Of a DNA stretch of 64,000 nucleotides, positions 8,089-17,330 are shown piece after piece (positions within the stretch are counted from its first letter, which is position 1; each line of letters opens with the position of its first letter). This stretch comes from an uncultured Alphaproteobacteria bacterium (GTDB lineage Bacteria > Pseudomonadota > Alphaproteobacteria > GCA-2731375). The stretch is from assembly GCA_951812805.1 (NCBI GenBank), contig CATOSZ010000003.1, positions 1,752,557 through 1,816,556 on the forward strand, written 5' to 3'. The translations under genes were made by a program, and so were the position numbers. The notes under the pieces are model-generated. The model saw only the letters and a list, made by a program, of their open reading frames with translations, made no database searches and was not told where the DNA came from.

Positions 8089-8547
8089 ATGACCGATACC
8101 CTGCTGTCCTTCGCCTATGGCTCCAACATGTCGAGCGCCTATTTGCGCGAGACCTGCCCATCCGCGGTACCGGTCGGCCGCGCCCAGCTGCCCAACGTCG
8201 CCATCGAATTCCGCCGTTTCTCCACCGATCTCGCCGGCGGCATCTCGACCATCCAGCCGGCGCCCGGGGCCGTGGTCTGGGGCGTGCTGTTCGAGATCGC
8301 GCGCGCGGAGATCGAAGCGCTCGACCTGTTGGAAGATGTCGACAAGGGCCTCTATGTCCGCGAGGGGCATCTGGTGCTGGACGAGGCCGGCGCGTGGCGT
8401 TTGGCGCAGCTCTACCGTGTCGCCCGGCCCGAGGGACCGTTCGCGCCGGCTGCGAAATATCTCGATTGGATGCGGGCCGGGGCGGCCGAACACGGCCTGC
8501 CGGCGGACTATATCCGGAGGTTGGAGCGCCTCGGGCCCGGCGTGTGA
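8089..8547 (+). CDS. Gamma-glutamylcyclotransferase-fold protein
   Basis: 152-residue GGCT/AIG2-like protein. The N-terminal FAYGSNM matches the YGSxL/M substrate-binding motif, and LDLLEDVDKGLY fits the helix carrying the catalytic Glu (LDxxE...G.Y). Family members cleave gamma-glutamyl amides to 5-oxoproline, but many bacterial paralogues are untested. Divergent from the MFS gene with 55 bp between starts. ATG at 8089 chosen because YGSNM must stay near the N terminus. Confidence 0.8.
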   Translation: MTDTLLSFAYGSNMSSAYLRETCPSAVPVGRAQLPNVAIEFRRFSTDLAGGISTIQPAPGAVVWGVLFEIARAEIEALDLLEDVDKGLYVREGHLVLDEAGAWRLAQLYRVARPEGPFAPAAKYLDWMRAGAAEHGLPADYIRRLERLGPGV

Positions 8548-8568
8548 GGCCGGACCCGGGGCGGGAAC

Positions 8569-8892
8569 TCACTGTGCCGTCGAGCGGGCCGTCGGCGTCA
8601 TCCGGGTGACGACCATCGCCTCGCGGTCGAGCAGCTCGGGAATGCGCGGCGAGACGTCGTTCTTCCAATAGTCGGACTGATAGACCGCCTCATAGAGCGC
8701 CTCGCGCTGCGCCTCGCTCTCGAAGCGGCGGGTCCAGACATAGACGCTGTCGTCCGTCTCGCCCTGGTAGGAGCCGGTGATGACCATGCCCTTGGAGACC
8801 TGGAAGGGGATGATCTCCTCCTCCATCACCTTCAACCATTCCGCCATCTTGCCGGGGCGGACCTTGTATTGACGAAGTTCGTAGAACGCCAT
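8569..8892 (-). CDS. NIPSNAP family protein
   Basis: 107 residues with the NIPSNAP pattern: start MAFYELRQYKVRPGKMAEW, then ITGSYQGETDDSVYVWTRRFES, ferredoxin-like dimeric alpha-beta barrel family. Biochemical role is unknown for most members. GGAG stands 9 bases before the ATG at 8892. The C-terminal end overlaps no neighbour; the gene is convergent with the GGCT gene. Confidence 0.85.
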   Translation of the reverse strand: MAFYELRQYKVRPGKMAEWLKVMEEEIIPFQVSKGMVITGSYQGETDDSVYVWTRRFESEAQREALYEAVYQSDYWKNDVSPRIPELLDREAMVVTRMTPTARSTAQ

Positions 8893-8977
8893 GCGTGCGC
8901 ACTCCTTATTCTCGATTTCCCGTGTTTCGGCGCGGCGATAATGGGCGGCGGCGGGAACGCTGGCAAGCGGGTGCGGT

Positions 8978-9490
8978 TCACTTCTTGCGGAAGGAGTCGA
9001 GGGTGACGATCTTTTCGCCCTCCCCCTCCGCGGGGTCTTCCGCCTCCGCGCCGTCCCGCACGTCGGCGTCCGCGGCGGGCGGCGCCGTGGCGGCGTCGGT
9101 GGCCAACGGGACGACCGGGCCGCCACCTTCAGACGCGCGATATTCGAACTGCAGGCCGAACTGCACGCTCGGGTCGTTGAAGCCAGTGAGCGCGCCCCAG
9201 GGCACTTCCAGGCGTTCCGGCATGCCGGAAAAGGACAGGGTGACGGCGAAACCCTGGTCGCCGATTTCCAGATCCCAGAACTGATGCTGGACCACGATGG
9301 TGATGTCCTGGGGATAGCGGGCGCGAAGCGCGTCGGAGACGCCGGTGCGCGCATCGTCGGTGCGGAAGGTCAGGTAGAAGTGATGCTCCCCCGGCAGGCC
9401 CTCGTCGCGCACCCGCTCCAGCGCCCGGCGGGCGACGCCGCGCAATGCGTCCTCCAACATGAGGTCGTAGCGCATGCGGTCCTTGGCCAT
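8978..9490 (-). CDS. sspB: ClpXP adaptor protein SspB (alpha type)
   Basis: 170 residues. SspB binds ssrA-tagged proteins and hands them to ClpXP. The N-terminal substrate-binding domain contains HFYLTFRTDDARTGVSDALRARYP and the alphaproteobacterial FGLQFEY block. An Ala/Asp-rich flexible linker follows and the very C terminus, KIVTLDSFRKK, is the ClpX-binding tail. It lies immediately downstream of the tmRNA gene, so both halves of the tagging and delivery pathway are neighbours. Confidence 0.95.
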   Translation of the reverse strand: MAKDRMRYDLMLEDALRGVARRALERVRDEGLPGEHHFYLTFRTDDARTGVSDALRARYPQDITIVVQHQFWDLEIGDQGFAVTLSFSGMPERLEVPWGALTGFNDPSVQFGLQFEYRASEGGGPVVPLATDAATAPPAADADVRDGAEAEDPAEGEGEKIVTLDSFRKK

Positions 9491-9541
9491 CTCATCTCCC
9501 CCCGTCGGCCGTCTCCGCCCCAGGTCGACGGCCCAAACTGG

Positions 9542-9569
9542 AACCCCCGCGCCTGGCGGCGTGGGGGTT
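9542..9569 (-). terminator. Hairpin after ssrA
   Basis: Arms AACCCCC (9542-9548) and GGGGGTT (9563-9569) with additional GC pairing inside. It directly follows the tmRNA coding piece on the minus strand. There is no long T-run, so it may act as processing signal as well as terminator. Confidence 0.55.
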
Positions 9570-9571
9570 AG

Positions 9572-9899
9572 TGGGGGGCTTCTGTTGCCCGGCGCCCCCC
9601 GAGCCGCGCTTACCTAGTTTTGTTAGGCAGCGAGCGCCATTTCATTATCATTGGCACCTGTAGGTTTGGTCCGGTAACGGCGGTACCATGCCGAGCACCG
9701 AGTCAGGTCTTTACCACGCGCGTCGATCCTATTTCGCCCCCATCAGGAACATCCCGCCTGTCCTCACCGTCCAGATATCCTGGAGCGGCAGCCGCGATTC
9801 GCGACCGGGATGCTCTTGGTGGAGGCGCCGGGTACCGCCCCCGGGTCCGCAACGCTTATTCCACAAGCCCGTTTAGTGCCATAACCGGTCAAGACCGGC
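9572..9899 (-). ncRNA. ssrA: tmRNA, circularly permuted two-piece form
   Basis: Rescues stalled ribosomes and adds a degradation tag. Reading the minus strand: the acceptor piece comes first, ending GCGCCTCCACCA at 9817 with encoded CCA; an intervening segment 9816-9742 is removed; the coding piece starts GGGGGCGAAATAGGATCGAC at 9741. GGGGGCG pairs with CGCCTCC and places a G-U wobble at the third pair, the alanyl identity mark. The tag frame 9655-9623 reads ANDNEMALAA then TAA, with GCC as resume codon. A GGGGGGC/GCCCCCC hairpin (9573-9600) closes the coding piece. A weak -10 (TATATT at 9911-9906) suggests the 5' end near 9899. Outer ends are approximate. Confidence 0.93.
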
Positions 9900-10033
9900 C
9901 CTTTGAATATAGGGCCTTCGGTCGCATTTCGGAAGACCCGTGCGGGGATGATAACCGCCGCGTCGGCTTTGCGCTGGCGAGGCTTCGACGGGGGGGGTAG
10001 ATTTCTCACTTCCACGCCCACCTGGAGAGCGGA

Positions 10034-10969
10034 ATGCGGCTTTCGGACGAACAACAGGCCGAAATCGAGGAGTTGAGAGCGGACGCCCATCCGACCCGCC
10101 GCCCCGTCGTCGCGGGCCTGGAAGACCTGCTCTATTCGGCCCGCCCGGTGCTCGACCATGGCTTCGTGCGGGTCGTCGACTATATGGGCGACGACGCGGC
10201 CGTCGTGCAGGCGGCGCGGGTCTCCTACGGCAAGGGGACGCGTCAGGTGCGCGAGGACCGCGGCCTGATCCGTTATCTGCTGCGCCATCGCCACACCACG
10301 CCGTTCGAGATGTGCGAGATCAAGCTGCACGTGAAGCTGCCGATCTTCGTCGCTCGTCAGTGGATCCGCCATCGCACCGCCAACGTGAACGAATACTCGG
10401 CGCGCTATTCCGTCCTGGACGGAGAATTCTATGTACCGGCGCCGGACCATCTGGCCGCGCAGTCGACGGCCAACCGCCAGGGCCGGGGCGACGTGCTGGA
10501 AGGAGAAGAGGCGGACCGGGTGCTGCGGATCCTGAACGACGACGCAAGCCGGGCGCACGCCAATTACCAGGCGATGCTGAACACGGACGCGGACGGCACG
10601 CCGATCGATCCCGCCGCCGACGGCCTGGCGCGGGAGCTGGCGCGGATCAACCTGCCGCTTTCCACCTACACCCAGTGGTACTGGAAGACCGACCTGCACA
10701 ATCTGATGCATTTCCTCAGCCTGCGCGCCGATCCCCACGCCCAGTACGAGATCCGCGTCTATGCCGACGAGATGATGGAAATCCTGCGCGCCTGGGTGCC
10801 GGCGACGGCGGAGGCCTTCGAGGATTTCACCCTCGGCGCGGCGACGTTCTCCAAGGGCGCGCTCGCCGTCGTCCGCCGGCGCCTCGCCGGCGAGGCGGTC
10901 AGCCAGGAGACGAGCGGCCTGACACCGCGTGAGTGGCGCGAGCTGGAGGCGGTGCTGGGCGGCGAATGA
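10034..10969 (+). CDS. thyX: FAD-dependent thymidylate synthase
   Basis: Makes dTMP from dUMP with methylene-tetrahydrofolate and NADPH, 311 residues. The ThyX motif [15 protein letters not shown] (RHRxxSxNExSxRYS class) is complete, and [10 protein letters not shown] precedes it. TGGAGAG precedes the ATG at 10034. The next gene starts inside its stop (ATGA). ThyX-containing cells typically lack ThyA, which would need the rest of the genome to confirm. Confidence 0.96.
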   Translation: MRLSDEQQAEIEELRADAHPTRRPVVAGLEDLLYSARPVLDHGFVRVVDYMGDDAAVVQAARVSYGKGTRQVREDRGLIRYLLRHRHTTPFEMCEIKLHVKLPIFVARQWIRHRTANVNEYSARYSVLDGEFYVPAPDHLAAQSTANRQGRGDVLEGEEADRVLRILNDDASRAHANYQAMLNTDADGTPIDPAADGLARELARINLPLSTYTQWYWKTDLHNLMHFLSLRADPHAQYEIRVYADEMMEILRAWVPATAEAFEDFTLGAATFSKGALAVVRRRLAGEAVSQETSGLTPREWRELEAVLGGE

Positions 10970-11388
10970 CGGCCAGTCTCGCCGGCCTGTTCCTGACGGC
11001 CTTCGTGGCGGCGACGCTGCTGCCGACCTCGTCCGAGTTCGTTCTGGCGTCGATCCTGCTGGCACATCCCGAATGGCTGTGGCCGGCCGTTGCGGTCGCC
11101 AGCCTCGGCAACAGCTTGGGTGCGGTCGTCAACTGGCTGCTCGGACGATTTCTCGGCCACTTCGTTTCGCGCGCCTGGTTTCCGCTATCACCCGAAGGTC
11201 ATGCCCGCGCCGTCGGCTGGTTCCATCGCTTCGGCCTCTGGAGCCTGTTGTTCGCCTGGCTGCCGATCGTCGGCGATCCGCTGACGGTGGTCGCCGGCAT
11301 GTTGCGGGTCGGCTTCGCGCCGTTCTTCGTGCTGGTCGCCCTCGGCAAGACCGCGCGCTATGTCACGGTCGCTCTGCTCGCCGCTTAG
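10966..11388 (+). CDS. YqaA-like inner membrane protein (DedA/VTT superfamily)
   Basis: 140 residues with three to four membrane segments. The conserved pattern [31 protein letters not shown] and [17 protein letters not shown] is that of YqaA proteins, relatives of DedA lipid scramblase-type proteins. The start codon overlaps the thyX stop (ATGA), so translation is probably coupled. Role not established. Confidence 0.85.
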   Translation: MTASLAGLFLTAFVAATLLPTSSEFVLASILLAHPEWLWPAVAVASLGNSLGAVVNWLLGRFLGHFVSRAWFPLSPEGHARAVGWFHRFGLWSLLFAWLPIVGDPLTVVAGMLRVGFAPFFVLVALGKTARYVTVALLAA

Positions 11389-11594
11389 CGTCGTCGTCGC
11401 CGCCAGAGCGCGTAGCCGGTGAGGGCCAGAAACAGCGCCAGCAGCGGCAGCAGCACGATGTCGAGCCAGCCGAGCGCCGCCGACAGGCCGAGGGCGCCGA
11501 GCGCGACCACCAGCAGGGGCGTGAAGCAGCAGAGCGCGGCGAGGACGCTGCCCGCCACGCCGGTCCAGAGCATCGCATCGCGCTGTTCCGCCAT
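11385..11594 (-). CDS. MerF-like small membrane transport protein
   Basis: 69 residues, two membrane segments, with the vicinal cysteine motif LAALCCFTPLLVVALGALGL, like MerF (LVALCCFTPVLVILLG), which moves Hg(II) across the inner membrane. The second Cys pair at the C terminus of MerF is absent here; the protein ends in an Arg run. No merA, merR or merT is nearby, so a mercury role is uncertain. ATG at 11594 was taken because MAEQRD leads into the first helix; the longer frame upstream is antisense to the exporter gene. Confidence 0.75.
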   Translation of the reverse strand: MAEQRDAMLWTGVAGSVLAALCCFTPLLVVALGALGLSAALGWLDIVLLPLLALFLALTGYALWRRRRR

Positions 11595-11679
11595 GCGCCA
11601 GCCTCGCCCATTGTGCCCCTTGCTTGCAAGCGTATCCGCCGGGAGGCCATGATCGCTGCGCGGAGGGTGGAATGCGACG

Positions 11680-13239
11680 ATGGCGGGCCATAGCCCGGTG
11701 CCGCCAGGCGGCCGGGCCCGGGCAGCGATGACGGTGGCGGCGGCCCGGCGCCGAACGGCCCATCCCGTCGTCGTGCTGGTCTCGCTGACCTTCACGGTCT
11801 CGGTCTATGTGCTGACGGTCACCGCGATCAATGTCGCCATGCCGCAAATGCAGGGCAGCTTCGCCGCCACCCAGGACCAGATCACCTGGGTGGTGACCGC
11901 CAACCTGCTGGCGACCGCCATCGTCACGCCGTTGAGCGGCTGGCTCGCCAACCGGTTCGGACGCCGTCGCCTGTTGCTCTGGACCCAATCGATCTTCTTC
12001 ATCTCGTCGACGCTCTGCGGTCTTGCCGGCTCGTTGCCGGAACTGGTCGTCTACCGGGCGATCCAGGGTGCCAGCGGCGCGCCGATCATCCCCTTGAGCC
12101 AGGCCATCATCCTCTCCCTCTTTCCCCAGGAGAAGCACGGCCAGGTGGTGTCGATCTGGGCGATCGGCGTCACCTCGGGCACCATCGTCGCGCCGATCAT
12201 CGGCGGCTGGGCGGCGGAGGATTTCAGCTGGCGCTGGGTCTTCCTGATGGTCTCCCCCGCCGCCGCTCTCTGCGTCGTGGCCGTCTGGGCGCACGTCAAC
12301 GCCGAGGAGACGCCGCCACAGCGCAGCCGGTTCGACTGGACCGGGTTCCTGCTGCTGGCGATTACCGTCTCGTCGCTGCAGCTGATGCTCGACTGGGGGG
12401 AACGGCTCGACTGGTTCGAGTCGATCGGCATTTCCCTGCTCGGCCTGGCGGCGATCGGCGCCTTCTATCTCTTCATCGTCCATGTCCTGACGACGGAGAA
12501 GCCGTTCCTCGACCTCCGGCTGCTGGCCGACCGGAACTATGCGGTCGGCATCATCCTCGGCCTCGCCTTCGGGATGCTCTACTATACGACGCTGGTCCTG
12601 CAGCCGGCGATGCTGCAGGATCTGCAGGGCTATCCCGACTCGGCCATCGGGATCATGCAGGGGTTGCGCGGCGTCGGCCTGCTGGCCGGGTCCTTCGCCC
12701 TGCTGTTCGGCATGGGGCGGCTCGATCCGCGGATCAACTTGTTCCTCGGCTTCCTGATGCAGGCCCTGGCCGGCTATGCCATGAGCCTGTTCGACGTCAA
12801 CATGACCGCCTGGGCGGTCGCCTGGACGACCATGCTGCAGGGTTTCGGCATCGGCCTGATGTGGTCGCCGATCACCGTGGTCACCTTCGCCACCCTGGCG
12901 CCGCGCCATGTGCCCGAGGCGGCCTCCGTCTTTCACCTGGTGCGCAACATCGGCTCCAGCGCCCACATCGCGATCAGCGCCTCGCTGCTGGCGCGCGGGA
13001 CCCGGACCAACTACGCCGAGATGGTCGAAGCCCTCAATCCCTTCAGCGAACGCCTCGCCTACGGCGCAGTGGTCGGCGGCTGGAACCTGGAAAGTGCCGA
13101 GGGCCTGGCCGGTCTCGGCGCCGAGATCGGCCGCCAGGCGAACCTGATCGGCTATACCAACGTCTATCTCGGTTACGCGATCTGCGCGGCTTTGGTCATG
13201 CCGCTGGTCTTCCTCGCCCGCCGGCCGCCGGCCGGTTGA
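11680..13239 (+). CDS. DHA2 family MFS drug:H+ antiporter (EmrB/QacA type)
   Basis: 519 residues with fourteen predicted membrane segments. Motif A appears as GWLANRFGRRRLLLW, and the fifth-helix antiporter motif C as WAIGVTSGTIVAPIIGGW. EmrB-type proteins export hydrophobic toxins, normally with an EmrA periplasmic partner, but no EmrA gene is adjacent. The ATG at 11680 has GGAGGGTGG upstream; a second ATG at 11728 also remains possible. It converges on the cupredoxin operon with a 9-bp gap. Confidence 0.88.
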   Translation: MAGHSPVPPGGRARAAMTVAAARRRTAHPVVVLVSLTFTVSVYVLTVTAINVAMPQMQGSFAATQDQITWVVTANLLATAIVTPLSGWLANRFGRRRLLLWTQSIFFISSTLCGLAGSLPELVVYRAIQGASGAPIIPLSQAIILSLFPQEKHGQVVSIWAIGVTSGTIVAPIIGGWAAEDFSWRWVFLMVSPAAALCVVAVWAHVNAEETPPQRSRFDWTGFLLLAITVSSLQLMLDWGERLDWFESIGISLLGLAAIGAFYLFIVHVLTTEKPFLDLRLLADRNYAVGIILGLAFGMLYYTTLVLQPAMLQDLQGYPDSAIGIMQGLRGVGLLAGSFALLFGMGRLDPRINLFLGFLMQALAGYAMSLFDVNMTAWAVAWTTMLQGFGIGLMWSPITVVTFATLAPRHVPEAASVFHLVRNIGSSAHIAISASLLARGTRTNYAEMVEALNPFSERLAYGAVVGGWNLESAEGLAGLGAEIGRQANLIGYTNVYLGYAICAALVMPLVFLARRPPAG

Positions 13240-13248
13240 CCGCGGAGC

Positions 13249-13740
13249 CTAGCGATCCCGGGTTTTATACTCGTACTCGTCCTCGTCGAAATACTCGAGC
13301 AATCGGCCGCGATAGTCGGCGAGCTCGCGGGCGCTCGGCTGGTGGAAGTCCTGGTCGGCCGAGTGTTGGCCGACGATGATCACGCCGTGCATGCCCATGG
13401 GGATATGTGGCATGCAGTGATACTCGTAGGTGCCGGCCTTGGTGAAGGTCATCGACCATTTGTCCTGGGGCTTGGCCAGATCGGGGCTGGAAAAGGCGAC
13501 GGCCCCCTTTGGAAAGCCGTCGGGGAAGGTGACGATATTGTGGTCGACCGCCGCCTCGTTCACCCATGTCACCGTATCGCCCGGCGCCACCACGAGATAC
13601 TTCGGGCTGAAATACATTCTCAGGTTCTCGAGGTCGCTGACCACGCGGACGATATGCTCTTCGGCCCGGACCGTGGTTGCCGGACCCGCCAGGGCGAGGA
13701 CCAGGGCCAGAACGAGGGGCGAAATACTCGATACTTTCAT
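13249..13740 (-). CDS. Periplasmic cupredoxin (plastocyanin-like)
   Basis: 163 residues with signal peptide (hydrophobic residues 5-25, cleavage near VRA-EE). Type 1 copper ligands are visible: His in AVDHNIVTF, then Cys, His and Met in YEYHCMPHIPMGMHG. A charged C-terminal tail of about 40 residues follows the fold. Expected to carry electrons in the periplasm. Last gene of a likely minus-strand operon with another cupredoxin (14-bp gap) and a di-heme peroxidase. Confidence 0.88.
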   Translation of the reverse strand: MKVSSISPLVLALVLALAGPATTVRAEEHIVRVVSDLENLRMYFSPKYLVVAPGDTVTWVNEAAVDHNIVTFPDGFPKGAVAFSSPDLAKPQDKWSMTFTKAGTYEYHCMPHIPMGMHGVIIVGQHSADQDFHQPSARELADYRGRLLEYFDEDEYEYKTRDR

Positions 13741-13754
13741 GACATCCCGTCTCG

Positions 13755-14069
13755 CTATTCGACCTTGAGGGTGATCTTCATCTTCGGATGAATCGCACAG
13801 CGAACCTTCACCTTGCCCGGCTTGGAGAAGGTGTGTTTCGCCGCCGTGCCGGGGGCCTGCGCACCCATGTCGAACTTGTGCCCGCTGCTCGAGGAATAGA
13901 CGTTGTGGGTGATCTTGTCGTTGTTGACGAAGTTGACCGTATCGCCGACGGCGATGGTCATCTTGCGTTCGGAGAACTTCTTGCGCTCCTGGCTGACGGT
14001 GTGTTCCGCCGCCAGGGCACCGCTTGCCATGAAGCCGGCGGCTAGGAGGGTGGCAAGGGCGAATTTCAT
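13755..14069 (-). CDS. Small periplasmic cupredoxin
   Basis: 104 residues with signal peptide MKFALATLLAAGFMASGALA. Copper site: His in KITHNVYS and the C-terminal VRCAIHPKMKITLKVE with Cys, His and Met in CxxHxxM spacing. This matches the methylamine utilisation/plastocyanin-type family that serves di-heme peroxidases. Start at 14069 marks the signal peptide, with GAGG upstream. Lies between the peroxidase gene (43 bp) and the larger cupredoxin gene (14 bp). Confidence 0.9.
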   Translation of the reverse strand: MKFALATLLAAGFMASGALAAEHTVSQERKKFSERKMTIAVGDTVNFVNNDKITHNVYSSSSGHKFDMGAQAPGTAAKHTFSKPGKVKVRCAIHPKMKITLKVE

Positions 14070-14112
14070 GATAAGCCTCTTCGTTTCGGGTTTCGTTGCG
14101 GCGAAAGTTAGA

Positions 14113-15282
14113 TCATTCAGGGGTGCAGGGCCTGAGGTGCAGGCGGGCAACGCGACATTCCGGGGAGACTTCGCCGCCGCCGCTGCCCGCCGCCGGGCTC
14201 ACCCGGCGCAGCCAGGCGTTCGGAGACTGATCGTTCGCCGGGAGGACCGGCACCGCGACGACGGGGTCGTTGCCGTCGAGGGTGCGCATAAAGGCGATCA
14301 GGTCCGCCTTCTCGTCCGCTGTCAGCTTGAGGGCGTGCATGTCGTCGGAGAGGCTCGGGCGCTGCTTGCCGCCGCCGTCATAGTGATCGATGACATCGGC
14401 GAGGGTCGCCAGCGAACCGTCGTGCATATAGGGCGCGCGCGAGACGACGTTACGCAAGGTGGGCGTCTTGAAGGCGTGCTGCATCTTCACGATGGTCTTC
14501 AGCACGGCGCCCCGGCCGATGTCGTCGTCCGACAGGCCGATATCGTGGAAGCTGTCGTCGGTCAAGTTCCAGCCGCTGTGGCAGGCGACGCAATTGGCCT
14601 TGTTGTTGAAGAGGTCGAAACCCCGTTTCGCCGCGTCGCCGATCGCCGTCTCGTCGCCGGCGATCCACAGGTCGAAGGGCGCCACGCCGCTGACCACCGT
14701 CCTCTCGAAGGTCGCGATCGCCTTGGCGATGTTCGGGACGGTGATGCCTTCGCCCGGGAAGGCGAGGTTGAACAGGCTGACATAGCCCGGCACCGCCTTC
14801 AGTTCCTCGACGATGGATTCCATCTGCTGGTTCATTTCCGCCGCCGCGGCCATCGGGCCCAGCGCTTGCTGCTCCAGGCTGTCGAAGCGGCCGTCCCACA
14901 TCATCAACTCGCCGAAGGCCGTGTTCAGGATGGTCGGCGTGCGGCGGCCGAGCGGGGTCATCTTGTGACCGAAGCCGGTTGGCAGGCCGTCGCCCCAGGA
15001 AAAGCTCGGGTTGTGGCAAGTGGCGCAGGAGATGTAGTTGGCGCCCGACAGGCGGGGATCGAAAAACAGCTTGTGTCCGAGGTCCGCCTTATCCCGGGTA
15101 TAGGGGTTCTCCTCCGGGAAGGGGACTTCGCTCGGGCGGACATATTCCGCTTTCCAGTCCTGCCGGCTCATCTCCACCGCCTTTTCGCCGGCGGTTGTCG
15201 CCGACGCGGCGCCGGGTGCATTCAGCAGAATCGCGACGGTCAGCGCCGCCGCCCCTCGCGTGATCCGATCCGCCACGGTCAT
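14113..15282 (-). CDS. Di-heme cytochrome c peroxidase / MauG-family protein
   Basis: 389 residues with signal peptide and two CxxCH haem sites, SCATCH and NCVACH, in order. The conserved FKTPTLRNVVSRAPYMHDG block of bacterial cytochrome c peroxidases is present. It should reduce peroxide, or oxidise a partner protein as MauG does, using electrons from small periplasmic carriers, and the two cupredoxin genes just downstream are natural donors. The chemoreceptor gene upstream ends 39 bp before its start. Confidence 0.9.
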   Translation of the reverse strand: MTVADRITRGAAALTVAILLNAPGAASATTAGEKAVEMSRQDWKAEYVRPSEVPFPEENPYTRDKADLGHKLFFDPRLSGANYISCATCHNPSFSWGDGLPTGFGHKMTPLGRRTPTILNTAFGELMMWDGRFDSLEQQALGPMAAAAEMNQQMESIVEELKAVPGYVSLFNLAFPGEGITVPNIAKAIATFERTVVSGVAPFDLWIAGDETAIGDAAKRGFDLFNNKANCVACHSGWNLTDDSFHDIGLSDDDIGRGAVLKTIVKMQHAFKTPTLRNVVSRAPYMHDGSLATLADVIDHYDGGGKQRPSLSDDMHALKLTADEKADLIAFMRTLDGNDPVVAVPVLPANDQSPNAWLRRVSPAAGSGGGEVSPECRVARLHLRPCTPE

Positions 15283-15321
15283 GGTTCGTTCCTCCCTCGA
15301 TTGCCGGCCGACCAGTCTTGA

Positions 15322-17268
15322 TCAGGCGGCGTCCTCGACATCGTCGAGAAGTTTGCAAAGCGCGGCATGCGCCGCTTCGTTCAGCTCGAATTCCACGCCG
15401 TAGCAGTCGGTGAATTCGTTGCGGATGGTGGAGTCGAGCAAGCCCACCTCGGGCACTTCCAGGGCGATGGTCTCCCCCATCATGCCGGCCTCGATCTTCG
15501 AGATTCGGGCGCCGCCTTCGGACATCTCGCTCAAGGCGATGTCGTGCCATCGCTCGGCGTAGCGGGCCCGGGTCGGGATCGAGACGCCGACGCGCGGGTA
15601 CTGGCGCCGATTGCCGGCCGAAGACCGGCGCAGGATGGTCTTGAGCTGGGTCTGCAGCTCCTCGATCGTCTGGTTGACGTCGCTCGCGTTCCGGCGCACC
15701 TGGTCGGCGAGCTCTTCGGCCTCGCGGGAGGCCTGCGTGACCTGCTCGGTGCTGTCGAAGACCGACTGCGTGCCGGCCGCGACCTCGCGCATGCTGGTGG
15801 CGATCTGGCCGGTGGACGCGGCCTGTTCCTTCATCGCGCCTTCGATCTCGGTGGTGATGTCGTTGACCTCGCGCACCGTTTCACCGATCTCGGTGATCGA
15901 AAGGGCGGCCTCACGCGTGGCGTCGCGAATGGCGTCGACGTGCTCGCGCACCTCGTCCGTCGCCCGGGTCGTCTGCACGGCGAGGTTCTTCACTTCCGAG
16001 GCCACGACGGCGAACCCTTTGCCCGCCTCACCCGCCCGGGCGGCTTCGATCGTCGCGTTCAGGGCGAGGAGATTGGTCTGATTGGCGATATCGTTGATGA
16101 GAGCGATGATGTCGTCGATCTGGCGGGAGTTTTCCGTCAGCGTCTCGATCTTCTCGTTCGATTGCTCGACCTTGCCCACCGCCTGCTCCGAGATCGCCTT
16201 GGAGCGATCGACCTTGCGGTCGATCTCGTTGATGCTGGTGGACATTTCGTCGGCCGCGCCGGCGACGGTGCGGACATTGGCGCTCGCGGTGTCGGCCGCC
16301 TCGCTCACCGCGCCGCTCTCGCTGGAGACGCTGTTGGCCGTCGCCGTCATGCGGTCGGCGAGGTCGTACATGTCGGAAGCCTTGACCTGGATATTGCCGA
16401 CCCAATCGCCGAGGTTGTCCTCGAGGACCTCGCTCATTTCCAGCATCTCGGACTTCTGGCGGGCCTTGCTGGTGACTTCCTCTTCGGCGCGCATCGCTTC
16501 CAGGCGGTGCTTCTCGATCATGGTTTCCTTGAAGAAACCCACGGCGCGGGCAATGGCGCCGATTTCGTCGCGACGCTCGGTATAGGGAATTTCACGCTCC
16601 ATCTCGCCTTCGGTCAGGCTGGCGATCCGGCGCGTCATCCGGTTGATGGGCCGGGCGATCATCTGGGCGAGCAGGAGGGCGGCGGCAAATCCGACGGCCA
16701 TGGAGGCGCCGGCGAGCCAGAGGACGAAATCGCGGGTTTCCGCGATTGTGCCGGTCGCGTTCTGGCGGAAGATGTAGCCGTTTTCGGAGGCATACTCGAC
16801 GATCAGGTCCAGGTTCTCGTCGATCGCGGCACGCCACCGGGAGGTCGCTTCGACGAGATCGCTCCGTTTCCCTTCGTCGCCCTCGATGGCGGCACCGATC
16901 GCCGACCACCAGGCCTCGCCGTCCGCATTCACTTTCGCCACCAGCTCGGTGATGCGAGGGTCCGTCGAACGTTCGGCGACGACCTCGATATCCTCGATGA
17001 AGACCTCCCAGGCCTCCTCCATCACCTCGACGTCGACCGGCTCGCCGTCCGCCAGCAGTCCGCGGCTCCAGTCGAGGCTCATCCGCTCCAGCTGCAGAAA
17101 ACCGGTACGGGCCGAGCGGGCGAAATTGATCGACATCAACGGGCCGTCGTACATCTTCACGACCAGGTCGCCGACCGACTCCGTCTTCTTGATGGCGACG
17201 AAACCCAGCAGGGCAGTGGCGGCGATGACGAGGGAGAAGGCCAGAAGCAGTTTCGTTCTTATCGACAT
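15322..17268 (-). CDS. Methyl-accepting chemotaxis protein with C-terminal PilZ domain
   Basis: 648 residues. Membrane segments near residues 8-28 and 182-205 enclose a helical periplasmic sensor of about 150 residues. A HAMP domain follows, then the signalling hairpin with the conserved tip ([22 protein letters not shown]). The last 95 residues form a PilZ domain: RRQYPR supplies the RxxxR c-di-GMP motif and EMSEGG corresponds to (D/N)xSxxG with Glu in the first place. This would let one receptor read both an external cue and c-di-GMP. Upstream of the start lies a CtrA-like site. The gene heads a row with the di-heme peroxidase and cupredoxin genes. Confidence 0.93.
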   Translation of the reverse strand: MSIRTKLLLAFSLVIAATALLGFVAIKKTESVGDLVVKMYDGPLMSINFARSARTGFLQLERMSLDWSRGLLADGEPVDVEVMEEAWEVFIEDIEVVAERSTDPRITELVAKVNADGEAWWSAIGAAIEGDEGKRSDLVEATSRWRAAIDENLDLIVEYASENGYIFRQNATGTIAETRDFVLWLAGASMAVGFAAALLLAQMIARPINRMTRRIASLTEGEMEREIPYTERRDEIGAIARAVGFFKETMIEKHRLEAMRAEEEVTSKARQKSEMLEMSEVLEDNLGDWVGNIQVKASDMYDLADRMTATANSVSSESGAVSEAADTASANVRTVAGAADEMSTSINEIDRKVDRSKAISEQAVGKVEQSNEKIETLTENSRQIDDIIALINDIANQTNLLALNATIEAARAGEAGKGFAVVASEVKNLAVQTTRATDEVREHVDAIRDATREAALSITEIGETVREVNDITTEIEGAMKEQAASTGQIATSMREVAAGTQSVFDSTEQVTQASREAEELADQVRRNASDVNQTIEELQTQLKTILRRSSAGNRRQYPRVGVSIPTRARYAERWHDIALSEMSEGGARISKIEAGMMGETIALEVPEVGLLDSTIRNEFTDCYGVEFELNEAAHAALCKLLDDVEDAA

Positions 17269-17330
17269 GCAAGCTCCACCAACCGGTCAGCGTCTTTTTG
17301 GCGAGTGATCGTAACGTTAGTCGTGGAAAC

